From Myxococcus xanthus (GTDB taxonomy: Bacteria; Myxococcota; Myxococcia; Myxococcales; Myxococcaceae), in the NCBI RefSeq assembly GCF_900106535.1, contig NZ_FNOH01000001.1, positions 744,001-808,000 of the forward strand: a stretch of DNA of 64,000 nucleotides. Direction: 5' to 3'. Below the pieces are notes generated by a model. The model saw only the letters and a list, made by a program, of their open reading frames with translations. It had not been told where the DNA came from and made no database searches. The translations under genes and the position numbers were made by a program. This document shows, in pieces, positions 38,164 to 46,030 of the stretch (positions are counted from its first letter, which is position 1; the number at the start of each line of letters is the position of its first letter).

Positions 38164-38715
38164 TCAGCCGACGTTGAAGCGGTACAGCACTTCGTTGTCG
38201 TTGCGCGTGAAGCCCTTGAGTACCTGGTGCTTGAGGTTCTGCGCGCCCAGGTACGCCAGTCCGCCGGAGGCGAAGCCCATGACGGACAGCTCGAAGTAGG
38301 GGTGCGGCCGGGGAACGTGGGTGATGTGCAGGTCGGTGTGGTCCTGACCGGGGAGCACGTTGAGGTCGCCCTCGGTGAAGTAGCCCTTCCAGATGCCGGG
38401 GGTGAACAGCAGGAAGCGCCGGAAGTCACCCTGGCTGAACATCGCCTTGAGCTGGCCCTGGCCCAGGGCGTACTCGGCGGACTTCACGCCGAACTGCCAA
38501 TAGGCGCTCGGGTTGTTGTTGTAGAAGCGCGCCAGCAGTTCGTCGTTGAGCCGGAGGAAAGCATCCGCCGGCATGCGCGACACCGGCATCACGGGCTTGG
38601 AGAAGAAGGGCTCCTTCTTCGCGAAGTCGGTGAGGAACGCCTTCCAGGCCGCCTCCCCATGAGTCTGCACCATCAACTGTTGCCGGGCCAGGAAAGCGAC
38701 GCCTTTGACTTCCAT
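38164..38715 (-). CDS. Myxobacterial paralogous-family protein (about 180 residues)
   Basis: 183 residues starting MEVKGVAFLARQQLMVQTHG. This initiation and the middle (EPFFSKPVMPVSRMPADAFL, SPAYWQFGVKSAEYALGQG) and end (LKGFTRNDNEVLYRFNVG) look like the large TIGR02265/DUF2378-type paralogue sets of Myxococcus, many of which resemble ligand-binding V4R/heme-NO-binding folds. Family assignment is from memory of the pattern. There is no signal peptide; cytoplasmic. Confidence 0.7.
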   Translation of the reverse strand: MEVKGVAFLARQQLMVQTHGEAAWKAFLTDFAKKEPFFSKPVMPVSRMPADAFLRLNDELLARFYNNNPSAYWQFGVKSAEYALGQGQLKAMFSQGDFRRFLLFTPGIWKGYFTEGDLNVLPGQDHTDLHITHVPRPHPYFELSVMGFASGGLAYLGAQNLKHQVLKGFTRNDNEVLYRFNVG

Positions 38716-38831
38716 TCACGCTCTCCGCGGGGGCGCGGACGCCCCGTGTTTGGGTTTGCAGGCAACAGTGTGCTGTAGATGTTTCATGAGACGAAGCGGT
38801 GATGTGACAACCGCTCGCGTCCGCCCGTCCC

Positions 38832-39218
38832 TCAATCGAGCTGGAGTCCGCAGTCGCTACAGGCGCCTTCCAGCAGCGGCGCGGCGGTGCCACAGGCCGG
38901 GCAGGGCGGCTCGCCGTCCTCGGAGAGGGGGGCTGCCGGAGCGGCGGTGCGTCCCATGGGCACCAGGCCTTCGCGCTCGATGCTGTCCATCCACCGCTGC
39001 TGGAGCAGGGCGGCCACGCGAGGGCCGTCCTCGGGGCGCACCAGCACCTGGAACTTCGGGCTGCATCCCGGTTTGCTGCAGGCCTCGCGATGCACGAGCG
39101 CCGGCACGTCAGCGCCCAGGCAGGCGTCCACCAGCCGCCGCGCGTCCATCAGCGCCATCTCCGCGCAGGGCACCAGCTCCACTTCCGACAGGGCCTTCGT
39201 TGCGTCTTCAGGAGTCAT
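38832..39218 (-). CDS. Small protein with C-terminal zinc ribbon
   Basis: 128 residues from ATG 39218. An N-terminal alpha/beta part is followed by CPACG near residue 104 and CSDCG near 122 (two CxxC knuckles, a rubredoxin/zinc-ribbon pair). Further cysteines (CSKPGC) lie mid-protein. Domains of this type often read protein modifications or serve as nucleic-acid-binding cofactors. The specific family is not identified. Confidence 0.7.
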   Translation of the reverse strand: MTPEDATKALSEVELVPCAEMALMDARRLVDACLGADVPALVHREACSKPGCSPKFQVLVRPEDGPRVAALLQQRWMDSIEREGLVPMGRTAAPAAPLSEDGEPPCPACGTAAPLLEGACSDCGLQLD

Positions 39219-39501
39219 CACCCGGGGGATTGGAGCGCACCCATGGGGCCACGTCCAGTCCGCCCGGGCCCGCGTGTCATGCCGCGCACGCGCCGGGTCA
39301 CGACGCGCCGCGGCCGAGAGGCGGTTCATTCCCCGGGCCTTCCCATTTCCCGTTGGGACATGCGCTCAGGCGACGCGCCAGCGCTGGCAGGGCTCGCCAC
39401 CCCGGCAGTTCTTGCCAGCCGTCGCAGCAACGCGCGCCGGTGTGCGGCCTCCAGGCATCGGCGTGGATTGCGCGGTGGCGGAGGGACGACTTCAGGCTAG
39501 C

Positions 39502-40152
39502 GTGCGGAGGGTGCCGCCCACGTCACTCACGCCGCGCACCGCGCGCCTCTTCCGGCTCCTGATGGTGGGCGCGGGCGTGCTGACGTGTGGCGTCTTCGGC
39601 CTCGCCTGGGTGGTGGACCGCTTCGGTCAGCGCGAGCAGGCCGCGCCCGCGGACGTGCTGGTTGTGCTGGGCGCGCGCGTGTTGCCCGGGGGCGTGCCTT
39701 CCGGGGCGCTGCGCGCGCGCACCGAGCACGCGGTGGCGCTGTACCACCGCGGCGTGGCTCCCCGGCTCGTCTTCTCCGGCGGCGTGGGCGTGAATCCACC
39801 CTCCGAGGCGCGCGCCATGCTGGCGCTGGCGACGCGGATGGGCGTCCCGGCGGAGGCGTGTGTCCTGGAGGAGGGCAGTCACTCCACCGACGACAACGCC
39901 CGGCTCACGGCCGAGGTGCTACGCGGGCTGGGGGCTCGGCGCGTGGTGGTGGTGTCGGACCCGTATCACCTGCTGCGCGCGCGCAACTACTTCCGGCTGT
40001 ATGGCTGGGAGGTGGCCACCAGTCCGGCGCTGGAGACCGAGCGCAACCTGGACACGTTCGACCGCATCTATTGGACGGTGCGCGAGGCCGTCGCGCTGCT
40101 CCTGCATCCCCGCGTGCTGCTGGCGCGCGCACCTACTCCTTCGGCACCGTGA
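39502..40152 (+). CDS. YdcF/SanA-like DUF218 family membrane protein
   Basis: 216 residues from GTG 39502 (GTG 39511 is the next option; RBS weak for both). One N-terminal transmembrane helix, then the DUF218 fold: ADVLVVLGARVLPGGVPSGA, LVFSGGVG, SEARAMLALA, EEGSHSTDDNA and VVVSDPYHLLRA. The family acts in envelope biogenesis (SanA/ElyC). Its last 20 bases overlap the convergent protease gene. Confidence 0.85.
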   Translation: MRRVPPTSLTPRTARLFRLLMVGAGVLTCGVFGLAWVVDRFGQREQAAPADVLVVLGARVLPGGVPSGALRARTEHAVALYHRGVAPRLVFSGGVGVNPPSEARAMLALATRMGVPAEACVLEEGSHSTDDNARLTAEVLRGLGARRVVVVSDPYHLLRARNYFRLYGWEVATSPALETERNLDTFDRIYWTVREAVALLLHPRVLLARAPTPSAP

Positions 40153-41671
40153 GCGCGCGCAGCTCCAGCGCGCCTCCCGGCAGGGCCACGCGGAGCAGCA
40201 CGGACTCGCCGGGCTTCGTCTTCCGCAGCGCCGTCACCACATCCTTCGCGCCGCGCACGGGCTTGTTCGCGGCCTCCACCACCACCATGCCCGGCAGCAG
40301 GCCGGCGTGTTCGGCCATGGAGGCGGGGGCCACCTCCGTCACCAAGGCGCCGGAGGGTGGAAGCTCCTGGGACTCCGCCAGCGCCGGGTCCATGTCCATC
40401 AGGCTCAGCCCCACGCGATGCTCGGCGGGGCGCTGCGAGCCGCCGACGGCCGGCTCCTTCTCGGCGACGCCTTCCAGGTCGGGCCGCGTGCCCAGCTTCG
40501 CCTTCACGTCGCGCTTCTTCGCGTCCCGGTAGAGGGCGAGCGTGAGCTCCGCGCCCGGTGGCTTCTGCGCCACCAGCCGCGTGAGCGCGCCCGCAGAGTC
40601 GATGGGCTGCCCATCCGCGGCGACGATGATGTCGTCCGGCCGCAGCCCGGCTCGGGCCGCCGCAGTCTCCGCCGTGACGTCGGTGACGACCGCGCCCTCC
40701 TTCACGGGCGCGCCCAGCGCCTCGCCCAAATCGGGCGTCATGTCCTGCACCATCAGCCCCAGCCAGCCCCGGGTGACGGCGCCCTTCTTCTCCAACTGGG
40801 GCAGCAGCGATTTGACGAGGTTGCTGGGCACCGCGAAGCCAATGCCCGAGCCCTCGCCGGCGATGGCGGTATTGATGCCCACCACCTCGCCATTCAGGTT
40901 GAACAGCGGACCGCCGGAGTTGCCCGGGTTGATGGCGGCGTCCGTCTGGAGGAAGTCGTCGAAGGGGCCCGCCGCGATGTCGCGCTCCTTCGCGGCGAGG
41001 ATGCCCAGGCTGGTGCTCGACGTCAGGCCGAAGGGATTGCCAATGGCCAGCACCCAGTCCCCCACACGCAGCGCATCCGAGTCTCCCAGCCGCACCACCG
41101 GCAAGGGCTTGCCGCCGTCCAGGCGTTCGAGCTGGAGCACCGCCACGTCGGTGAGCGGGTCCGAGCCCAGCACGCGCGCCTCCAGGTCGCGCCCGTCGGC
41201 GAGCTGTACCTGAATCGCCTCCGCGTCTTCCACGAGGTGGTGGTTGGTCAGCACCAGTCCCCTGGCGTCGATGATGAAGCCGGAGCCGATGCCCTCGCGC
41301 ACCGGCGGGGCGAAGGGCGAGGGAGCCTCGAAGGGAGACAGCGGGTCCTCGGGGGCGTCGTCGAACGGGGGACCGTCGAACGGCAAGCCTCCGAAAGGCG
41401 AGGGACCGTCACCACCCCAGGGCGTGTCCTTCGTCTCGCCGGGCGTGGGCGCGCCCAGCCGCACCTCCACGTTGACGACGGCCGGACTCACGGAGGCCAC
41501 CAGGGGCGCGACGGAGGCGAGCGCCACGGCGCGTCCGGTGGGCAGCGGGGGAGGCTCGGTCGGCTTCGGTGCGGAGGTCGCCGTGGAAGGAGGCGGCTCC
41601 TCCGCGTCCTTCCGGCAGGCCATCAGGCCCAGCAGCACCCCTACCGCCACCCCGCGCGCGTGTACCCTCAT
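40133..41671 (-). CDS. HtrA/DegP-like serine protease lipoprotein
   Basis: 512 residues from ATG 41671, preceded by GGGAGGAAGG; lipobox LMAC. After a Pro/Asp/Phe-rich linker comes a trypsin-like domain (about 130-300) with TNHHLVED (His), DPLTDVAVL (Asp) and AAINPGNSGGPL (Ser), the full triad. A first PDZ domain (TPDLGEALG... AGLRPDDIIVAADGQPI) and a degraded second PDZ domain (SGALVTEVAPASMAEHAGLL) follow. It is an envelope quality-control protease. Confidence 0.9.
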   Translation of the reverse strand: MRVHARGVAVGVLLGLMACRKDAEEPPPSTATSAPKPTEPPPLPTGRAVALASVAPLVASVSPAVVNVEVRLGAPTPGETKDTPWGGDGPSPFGGLPFDGPPFDDAPEDPLSPFEAPSPFAPPVREGIGSGFIIDARGLVLTNHHLVEDAEAIQVQLADGRDLEARVLGSDPLTDVAVLQLERLDGGKPLPVVRLGDSDALRVGDWVLAIGNPFGLTSSTSLGILAAKERDIAAGPFDDFLQTDAAINPGNSGGPLFNLNGEVVGINTAIAGEGSGIGFAVPSNLVKSLLPQLEKKGAVTRGWLGLMVQDMTPDLGEALGAPVKEGAVVTDVTAETAAARAGLRPDDIIVAADGQPIDSAGALTRLVAQKPPGAELTLALYRDAKKRDVKAKLGTRPDLEGVAEKEPAVGGSQRPAEHRVGLSLMDMDPALAESQELPPSGALVTEVAPASMAEHAGLLPGMVVVEAANKPVRGAKDVVTALRKTKPGESVLLRVALPGGALELRALTVPKE

Positions 41672-41787
41672 CGCCTTCCTCCCCTGTCGCAAGCTGCGAC
41701 CGCCGCGCGACGCAGGGGGGCTGACCACCCGGGCATGAAGCCTGTCAGGCCGCCTGGAGGACTGGGGCCCCGTCGGGGGCCTGGCTG

Positions 41788-42297
41788 TCAGCCCGCGCGC
41801 TCACGCGGCGTGGGCGTGGCCGGGGCGCTCATGCGCTTCACCAACTTCTCCAGGATGCGGAAGAGGGCCTTGCGGTCTCCCACGTCGAGGATGCCCAGGA
41901 ACTGGTGCATGCCATGGACGACCACGCGGTTGAGCCGCTCCCAGGTCGACTGGCCGTCCTCCGTCAGGCGGCAGTGCACGACGCGGCGGTCGGTGGCGCT
42001 GCGCTCGCGCAGCAGGTGCCCCTGGCGCTCCAGCCGGTCCACCACACCCGTGACGGTCTTCTCCGTGACACCCAGCCGGCGCGCCAGCTCACCCATGGTG
42101 AGCGGACCGTCCTGACCCAGCCAGAGGATGGCGTGAACCTGAGGTGGCGTGAACTGGAGCTGCTCGCACATGCTGGCGATGGGGTCACGGAGCGAACTGC
42201 GCCGGCCCAGCGCGAGGAGCAGGTTCTGGAGCTTCTCCAGGTCCTCGGTAACGTCTTCATCCTCTTTGTGGAATTTCCGTGACACGGAGTATCCCAT
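41788..42297 (-). CDS. MarR family transcriptional regulator
   Basis: 169 residues from ATG 42297. Winged helix with LWLGQDGPLTMGELARRLGV, TEKTVTGVVDRLERQGHL and the wing RERSATDRRVVHCRLTE. It dimerises and usually binds a palindrome in its own promoter. It is divergent from modA, so it may control the molybdate operon or itself; the inducer is unknown. Confidence 0.9.
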   Translation of the reverse strand: MGYSVSRKFHKEDEDVTEDLEKLQNLLLALGRRSSLRDPIASMCEQLQFTPPQVHAILWLGQDGPLTMGELARRLGVTEKTVTGVVDRLERQGHLLRERSATDRRVVHCRLTEDGQSTWERLNRVVVHGMHQFLGILDVGDRKALFRILEKLVKRMSAPATPTPRERAG

Positions 42298-42324
42298 AGC
42301 GGCCCCGCATGGGCGGGTCAATCT

Positions 42325-42376
42325 GTTGTCCAGATGGGCGCTGACCTGACGACAATGCAACGCGGGTTGTCCGGAT
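42325..42376. promoter_or_regulatory. Candidate operator repeats between marR and modA
   Basis: GTTGTCCAGAT (42325-42335) and GTTGTCCGGAT (42366-42376) are direct near-repeats 41 bases apart (about four helical turns). A GACAA half-site in the other orientation lies between them. They sit in the 96-base divergent gap, where a MarR or ModE-type operator is expected. Tentative. Confidence 0.35.
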
Positions 42377-42393
42377 ATGCGAGGTGCTACGCC

Positions 42394-43152
42394 ATGCGTC
42401 ATCTGTTCCTGCTTTGTGCCGTCTCCACGCTGTTGTCGGGGGTGTCTGCCCAGGCCGACACGGTACTGGTGTTCGCGGCCGTGAGCACCTCGGACGCGCT
42501 CCAGGAGCTGGCGCCGGCCTTCACCCGGACCACGGGCCACGCGGTGGAGTTCTCCCTGGGGGCCTCGAGCGACCTCGCACGTCAGGCCGTGGCCGGAGCG
42601 CCCGCGGACGTCTTCCTCTCCGCCGACACGGCGCAGATGGACGCGGTGGAGAAGGCGGGCCTGGTCGCGCCCTCGACGCGCGTGGACCTGCTGTCCAACC
42701 GGCTGGTGGTGGTGGTGCCGGTGGACGCGAAGTCGGCGCCGTCCTCACCCGCTGGGTTGCGTGGGTTGAAGCGGCTGTCGCTGGCGGACCCGGAGGCGGT
42801 GCCCGCGGGCGTGTATGCGAAAGCGTGGCTGGTGAAGGCGGGGCTCTGGAAGGCGCTGGCGCCGAATCTCGTGCCGGCGCTCAATGTGCGCGCCGCGCTG
42901 GCGGCGGTGGAGACGGGGCGCGTGGACGCAGGCGTCGTGTATTCCACGGATGCGGCACATTCGAAGCGCGTGCGCGTCGCCTTCCAGGTGCCTGAGCAGG
43001 ACGTGCCGCGCATCGTGTATCCGGCGGCGGCGCTGACGAAGGGCGCCGCGCCAGAGGCCGGGCGGGCATTCGTGCGCTTCCTTCAGTCCGACGCGGCTCG
43101 GAAGGTCTTCACACGCCACGGCTTCGGCGTTCCCAGCGCGCGGGCTCCCTGA
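42394..43152 (+). CDS. modA: Molybdate ABC transporter, periplasmic binding protein
   Basis: 252 residues from ATG 42394. Signal peptide ends near SAQA-DT. The binding fold shows LVFAAVSTSDALQELAPAFT, VEFSLGASSDLARQAVAGAP, ADVFLSADTAQMDAVEKAGL and LADPEAVPAGVYAKAWL, all characteristic of ModA oxyanion sites. It captures molybdate or tungstate. Its stop overlaps the modB ATG. Confidence 0.93.
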   Translation: MRHLFLLCAVSTLLSGVSAQADTVLVFAAVSTSDALQELAPAFTRTTGHAVEFSLGASSDLARQAVAGAPADVFLSADTAQMDAVEKAGLVAPSTRVDLLSNRLVVVVPVDAKSAPSSPAGLRGLKRLSLADPEAVPAGVYAKAWLVKAGLWKALAPNLVPALNVRAALAAVETGRVDAGVVYSTDAAHSKRVRVAFQVPEQDVPRIVYPAAALTKGAAPEAGRAFVRFLQSDAARKVFTRHGFGVPSARAP

Positions 43153-43826
43153 TGGAGGGCGTCGCGGCATTGGTGTCCTTCACAATCTGGGTGGCGACGC
43201 TGGCCACGCTGCTCATCCTGCCACCAGGGCTCGCGGTGGCGTACGCACTGGCGCGGTGGGAGGGTCCAGGCAAGGGCGTGGTGGAGACGGTGCTGACGCT
43301 GCCACTGGTGCTGCCGCCCACGGCGGTGGGACTGGTGCTGCTGGAGTTGCTCGGGCGCAACGGCCCGTTGGGGCGCGTGCTGGACGCGTGGGGCATGGAG
43401 GTCGTCTTCACGCCCAAGGCCGTGGTGCTGGCGAGCGCGGTGATGGCGTTCCCGCTGCTGGTGCGCTCGGCGCGCTCGGGCTTCGAGGAGGTGGACCCGC
43501 GGCTGGTGGCGGTGGCGCGCACGCTGGGCGATTCGCGCACGCGCGCCTTCTTCCGGGTGACGTTGCCGCTGGCCTGGCGCGGTGTGCTGGTGGGCACGCT
43601 GCTGGCGTTCTCCCGCGCGCTGGGTGAGTTCGGCGCCACGGTGCTGGTGGCGGGCAACATTCCAGGCCGTACACAGACGCTCTCCCTGGCCATCTTCCAG
43701 CGCACGCAGCTCGGGCGGGACGCGGAGGCGCTGCGGCTGGCGGGCGTGGCGGCGCTGCTCGCCTTCGTGGCGGTGTTCGCGACCGAGGCGGTGACGCGGC
43801 GGCGTGGGCGGAGGGTGCGCGCGTGA
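43152..43826 (+). CDS. modB: Molybdate ABC transporter permease
   Basis: 224 residues, five membrane helices. ModB hallmarks are VLPPTAVGLVLLELLGRNGP, EVVFTPKAVVLASAVMAFPL and the EAA loop FEEVDPRLVAVARTLGDS...FFRVTLPLAWRGVLVG. Overlaps both neighbours. Confidence 0.93.
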   Translation: MEGVAALVSFTIWVATLATLLILPPGLAVAYALARWEGPGKGVVETVLTLPLVLPPTAVGLVLLELLGRNGPLGRVLDAWGMEVVFTPKAVVLASAVMAFPLLVRSARSGFEEVDPRLVAVARTLGDSRTRAFFRVTLPLAWRGVLVGTLLAFSRALGEFGATVLVAGNIPGRTQTLSLAIFQRTQLGRDAEALRLAGVAALLAFVAVFATEAVTRRRGRRVRA

Positions 43827-44893
43827 GCCTGGAGCTGGACATCCGGTTGCCACTGGCGCGCTTCACGCTGGAGGTGGGCACGCGGCTGGATGGCGCGTCA
43901 GTGGCGGTGATGGGGCGCTCGGGCTCCGGGAAGACGTCGCTGCTGGAGGTGCTCGCGGGACTGCGGCGCGGCGCCCGGGGCCGGGTGGTACTGGATGGCC
44001 GCGTGTTGTTGGACAGCGTTGCCCGAAGCGACGTGCCGCCCGAACAGCGCCGCATGGGCTACGTGCCCCAGGATGCGCTGCTCTTCCCGCATCTCACGGC
44101 GGAGCAGAACGTGCGCTATGGCGTGCGGCCGGGGCGGGCCTCTCGCGTGGACGAGGCCGTGGAGATTCTGGAGCTGGCGCCGCTGCTGCGCCGCTACCCG
44201 GCCACGCTGTCCGGGGGCGAGAAGCAGCGCGTGGCGTTGGCGCGCGCGCTGGCCACGGACCCGGCGTTGTTGTTGCTCGATGAGCCGCTCGCCGCGCTGG
44301 ACGTGGCGCTGAAGGAACGCGTGCTGCCGTACCTGCTGCGCGTGCGCGACGAGGCCCGGGTTCCGATGCTGTACGTGACGCATCAGTTGGGCGAGGCGCG
44401 CGTGCTGGCGCGAGAGGCGCTGCTGCTGGACCAGGGGCAGGTCCGCGCGGCCGGGCCTGCGGCCGAAGTGCTGGGCGCGGCGGCGCGAGGCCTGCTCGCC
44501 GGTGAAGGGGATGGGGAGGAGAACATCCTCGAAGGAGTCCTGGAGCGTCCGGACGACGGCGGGTTGCGGCTTCGGATGCAGGGCGGGTTGTCGTTGTGGG
44601 TGCCGGACTCGCCCGCGTTGGCGCCGGGCACGCGCGCGGCCTATGCCGTGCCGGCCGCGGACATCCTGCTGTCCATCCAACCGCTGACGGGGGTCTCCGC
44701 GCGCAACGTCATGACGGGCACGGTGGTGAACGTGGAGTCCGTGGCGACGGGCGAGGACGCGGCCACCGTGGATGTGGCGGGTGTGCGCTGGGTGGTGTGG
44801 CTCACGTCCGCGTCGGTGCGTGAGTTGGGCGTGGTGCCCGGCGCGCGGGTGTCCCTGGCGGTGAAGACGTCCGCGTGCCGGCGGCTGCGCTGA
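43823..44893 (+). CDS. modC: Molybdate ABC transporter ATPase
   Basis: 356 residues from GTG 43823. Walker A GRSGSGKT, Q-loop GYVPQDALLFPHLTAEQNV, signature LSGGEKQRVALARAL, Walker B LLLLDEPLAALD and H-loop VTHQ. The C-terminal about 65 residues (NVMTGTVVNVESVATG... GARVSLAVKTSACR) form a TOBE/MOP-like molybdate-binding domain. Energises ModB. Confidence 0.93.
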   Translation: MSLELDIRLPLARFTLEVGTRLDGASVAVMGRSGSGKTSLLEVLAGLRRGARGRVVLDGRVLLDSVARSDVPPEQRRMGYVPQDALLFPHLTAEQNVRYGVRPGRASRVDEAVEILELAPLLRRYPATLSGGEKQRVALARALATDPALLLLDEPLAALDVALKERVLPYLLRVRDEARVPMLYVTHQLGEARVLAREALLLDQGQVRAAGPAAEVLGAAARGLLAGEGDGEENILEGVLERPDDGGLRLRMQGGLSLWVPDSPALAPGTRAAYAVPAADILLSIQPLTGVSARNVMTGTVVNVESVATGEDAATVDVAGVRWVVWLTSASVRELGVVPGARVSLAVKTSACRRLR

Positions 44894-44897
44894 CTCA

Positions 44898-44923
44898 TCG
44901 CGCAGCTCAGATGAGCTGCGCGA
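44898..44923 (+). terminator. Hairpin at the end of modABC
   Basis: TCGCGCAGCTCA (44898-44909) and TGAGCTGCGCGA (44912-44923) are perfect 12-bp arms with a two-base loop, 5 bases after the modC stop. No T-tract. Probably the mod operon terminator. Confidence 0.5.
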
Positions 44924-45168
44924 CGGAGCCGCCGCGATGGGCGAACCCTCCGCGACGTGTCGTCCATGGACCGCGCGAGCGCCAGGCAGAGCAGGACGAG
45001 CGACAGCAGGACGGAGCGGTTCGCGCAAGGAGTGGTGCATGCGCGGGGACGCCTCGTGAGCGCACGGCGCGCGCGGATGCCATCACCTCCGTGGTGGATT
45101 TCATGCTGAACGGACCGCGCGCTCCCCCGGAGGCCCCTCGCGCCGGGGGGAGCCGGAGTCACTCCCGT
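44924..45168. other. No supported gene
   Basis: Short frames only. One minus-strand frame encodes a possible hydrophobic segment (VLLSLVLLCLALARS), but it is not joined to a credible start. Reads as decayed or intergenic DNA. Confidence 0.3.
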
Positions 45169-45236
45169 AGCTCGCTGTTCGGAAATGTCGGGGGTTTTGC
45201 GCCGCGAAATCTCCCGACATTTCCGAACAGCGAGCT
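45169..45236. repeat. 24-bp perfect inverted repeat with 20-base spacer
   Basis: Arms at 45169-45192 and 45213-45236 are exact reverse complements containing CTGTTCGGAAATGTCGGG. The spacer begins GGTTTTG. No coding link. The length and perfection exceed a normal terminator and suggest a mobile repeat (MITE or intergenic repeat family) or a strong site-specific structure. No second copy was seen in the window. Confidence 0.75.
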
Positions 45237-45373
45237 GCCGAGGTGCGCCCCGGCCCTCGGGGCGGCTCGCCTCATGGCGCGCTTCAAAAGGGCTGGGCGA
45301 TTGCGTCGCCGCAGTGGGCCAACCCACCGGCTGCATCGCGCGGAGAAATGGCCGCCAGGAGGGGTGGGGTACT

Positions 45374-45430
45374 CTCTTGCCAGGCTGCGATGGACCGCTC
45401 GCGCAGGTCGAGCGAATGCGTACCGGACAT
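45374..45430 (-). pseudogene. IS630-type transposase N-terminal remnant
   Basis: ATG 45430 with GAGGAGG upstream reads MSGTHSLDLRERSIAAWQE, the start of IS630-group transposases (..YSLDLRER...A...G). The rest of the helix-turn-helix and all catalytic motifs are missing. Only 19 residues match, so confidence is modest. Confidence 0.4.
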
Positions 45431-45492
45431 GGCAGGCGGTACCTCCTCGCACTCAGCAGTCTCCGCCTGCTTGCTTCATCCGTACGCCGCGA

Positions 45493-45865
45493 TCAGAGGC
45501 CCCGCTCGCCGTCCGCCCAGTAGGCCTTGCTGCGCACGTCGCGCTTCGCGAAGCCGCGCCAGTCGAGCAACTCCTTGCACAGCATGACGACAGGTGCTGC
45601 CGGGGCCGTGGCCATGGAGGAAGAAGACGACCTCAAGCGCCCCACGCGCTGGGTCCCCCAGTGACGGCGTGTCGTGCCGGAATGCCGTCGGGCCAACACG
45701 GAACTCCACTTCGTGGCCGGGCTCGCCGCGGACACCCTTGAGCGACTCGCCCTCGACGCACACGCGGCGCAGCCGAGGGGCCAGCGTCTCCACCGAAGTG
45801 ACGCGGGTGGGCTTCGCGAATCACGGCACGAGGGTGTTTGCGAGGACTGCGGGCATTTCCGACAT
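45493..45865 (-). pseudogene. Siderophore-interacting protein (FAD-binding) pseudogene
   Basis: From ATG 45865 the frame reads MSEMPAVLANTLVP, then TGA at 45821-45823 where Trp would fit, then FAKPTRVTSVETLAPRLRRV and on through EGESLKGVRGEPGHEVEFRV and ALEVVFFLHGHGPGS. This is the N-terminal FAD-binding part of siderophore-interacting ferric reductases. Then the frame shifts, and the other frame gives the family's C-terminal end (ELLDWRGFAKRDVRSKAYWA DGERGL). About 140 internal residues (most of the NAD(P)H domain) are deleted. Nonsense, deletion and frameshift make it dead. The intact enzyme would reduce ferric siderophores; a Fur-box-like site lies 45 bases upstream. Confidence 0.75.
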
Positions 45866-45903
45866 GGGCGCTCCAGAAGGCCGATGATTCCATGGGTCGA
45901 ATA

Positions 45904-45933
45904 TTGAATATGAGAATCGTTATCAATTATGGT
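45904..45933. promoter_or_regulatory. Fur box in overlapping divergent promoters
   Basis: TGAGAATCGTTATCA (45911-45925) fits the 7-1-7 Fur consensus TGATAAT-N-ATTATCA with one mismatch in each half. It lies inside possible promoters for both directions: plus TTGAAT / TATGGT with 18 bases between; minus TTGATA / TATTCG with 17. It would repress the HmuY operon and the dead siderophore gene when iron is plentiful. Confidence 0.7.
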
Positions 45934-46030
45934 GCCGCGCGTGGAGGCCGGAATGGCACAGCGCCGTGTGCGCCTTGTCCTGGCCATGGGTGGTCTCCGG
46001 CTCCGCACCATCCGAGGGAGAGGGCCGTTG

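Noticed and set aside
45159..45523. Overlapping frames of 97-112 codons on both strands over the inverted repeat
   Set aside because: No RBS, no homology, and they run through the inverted repeat.
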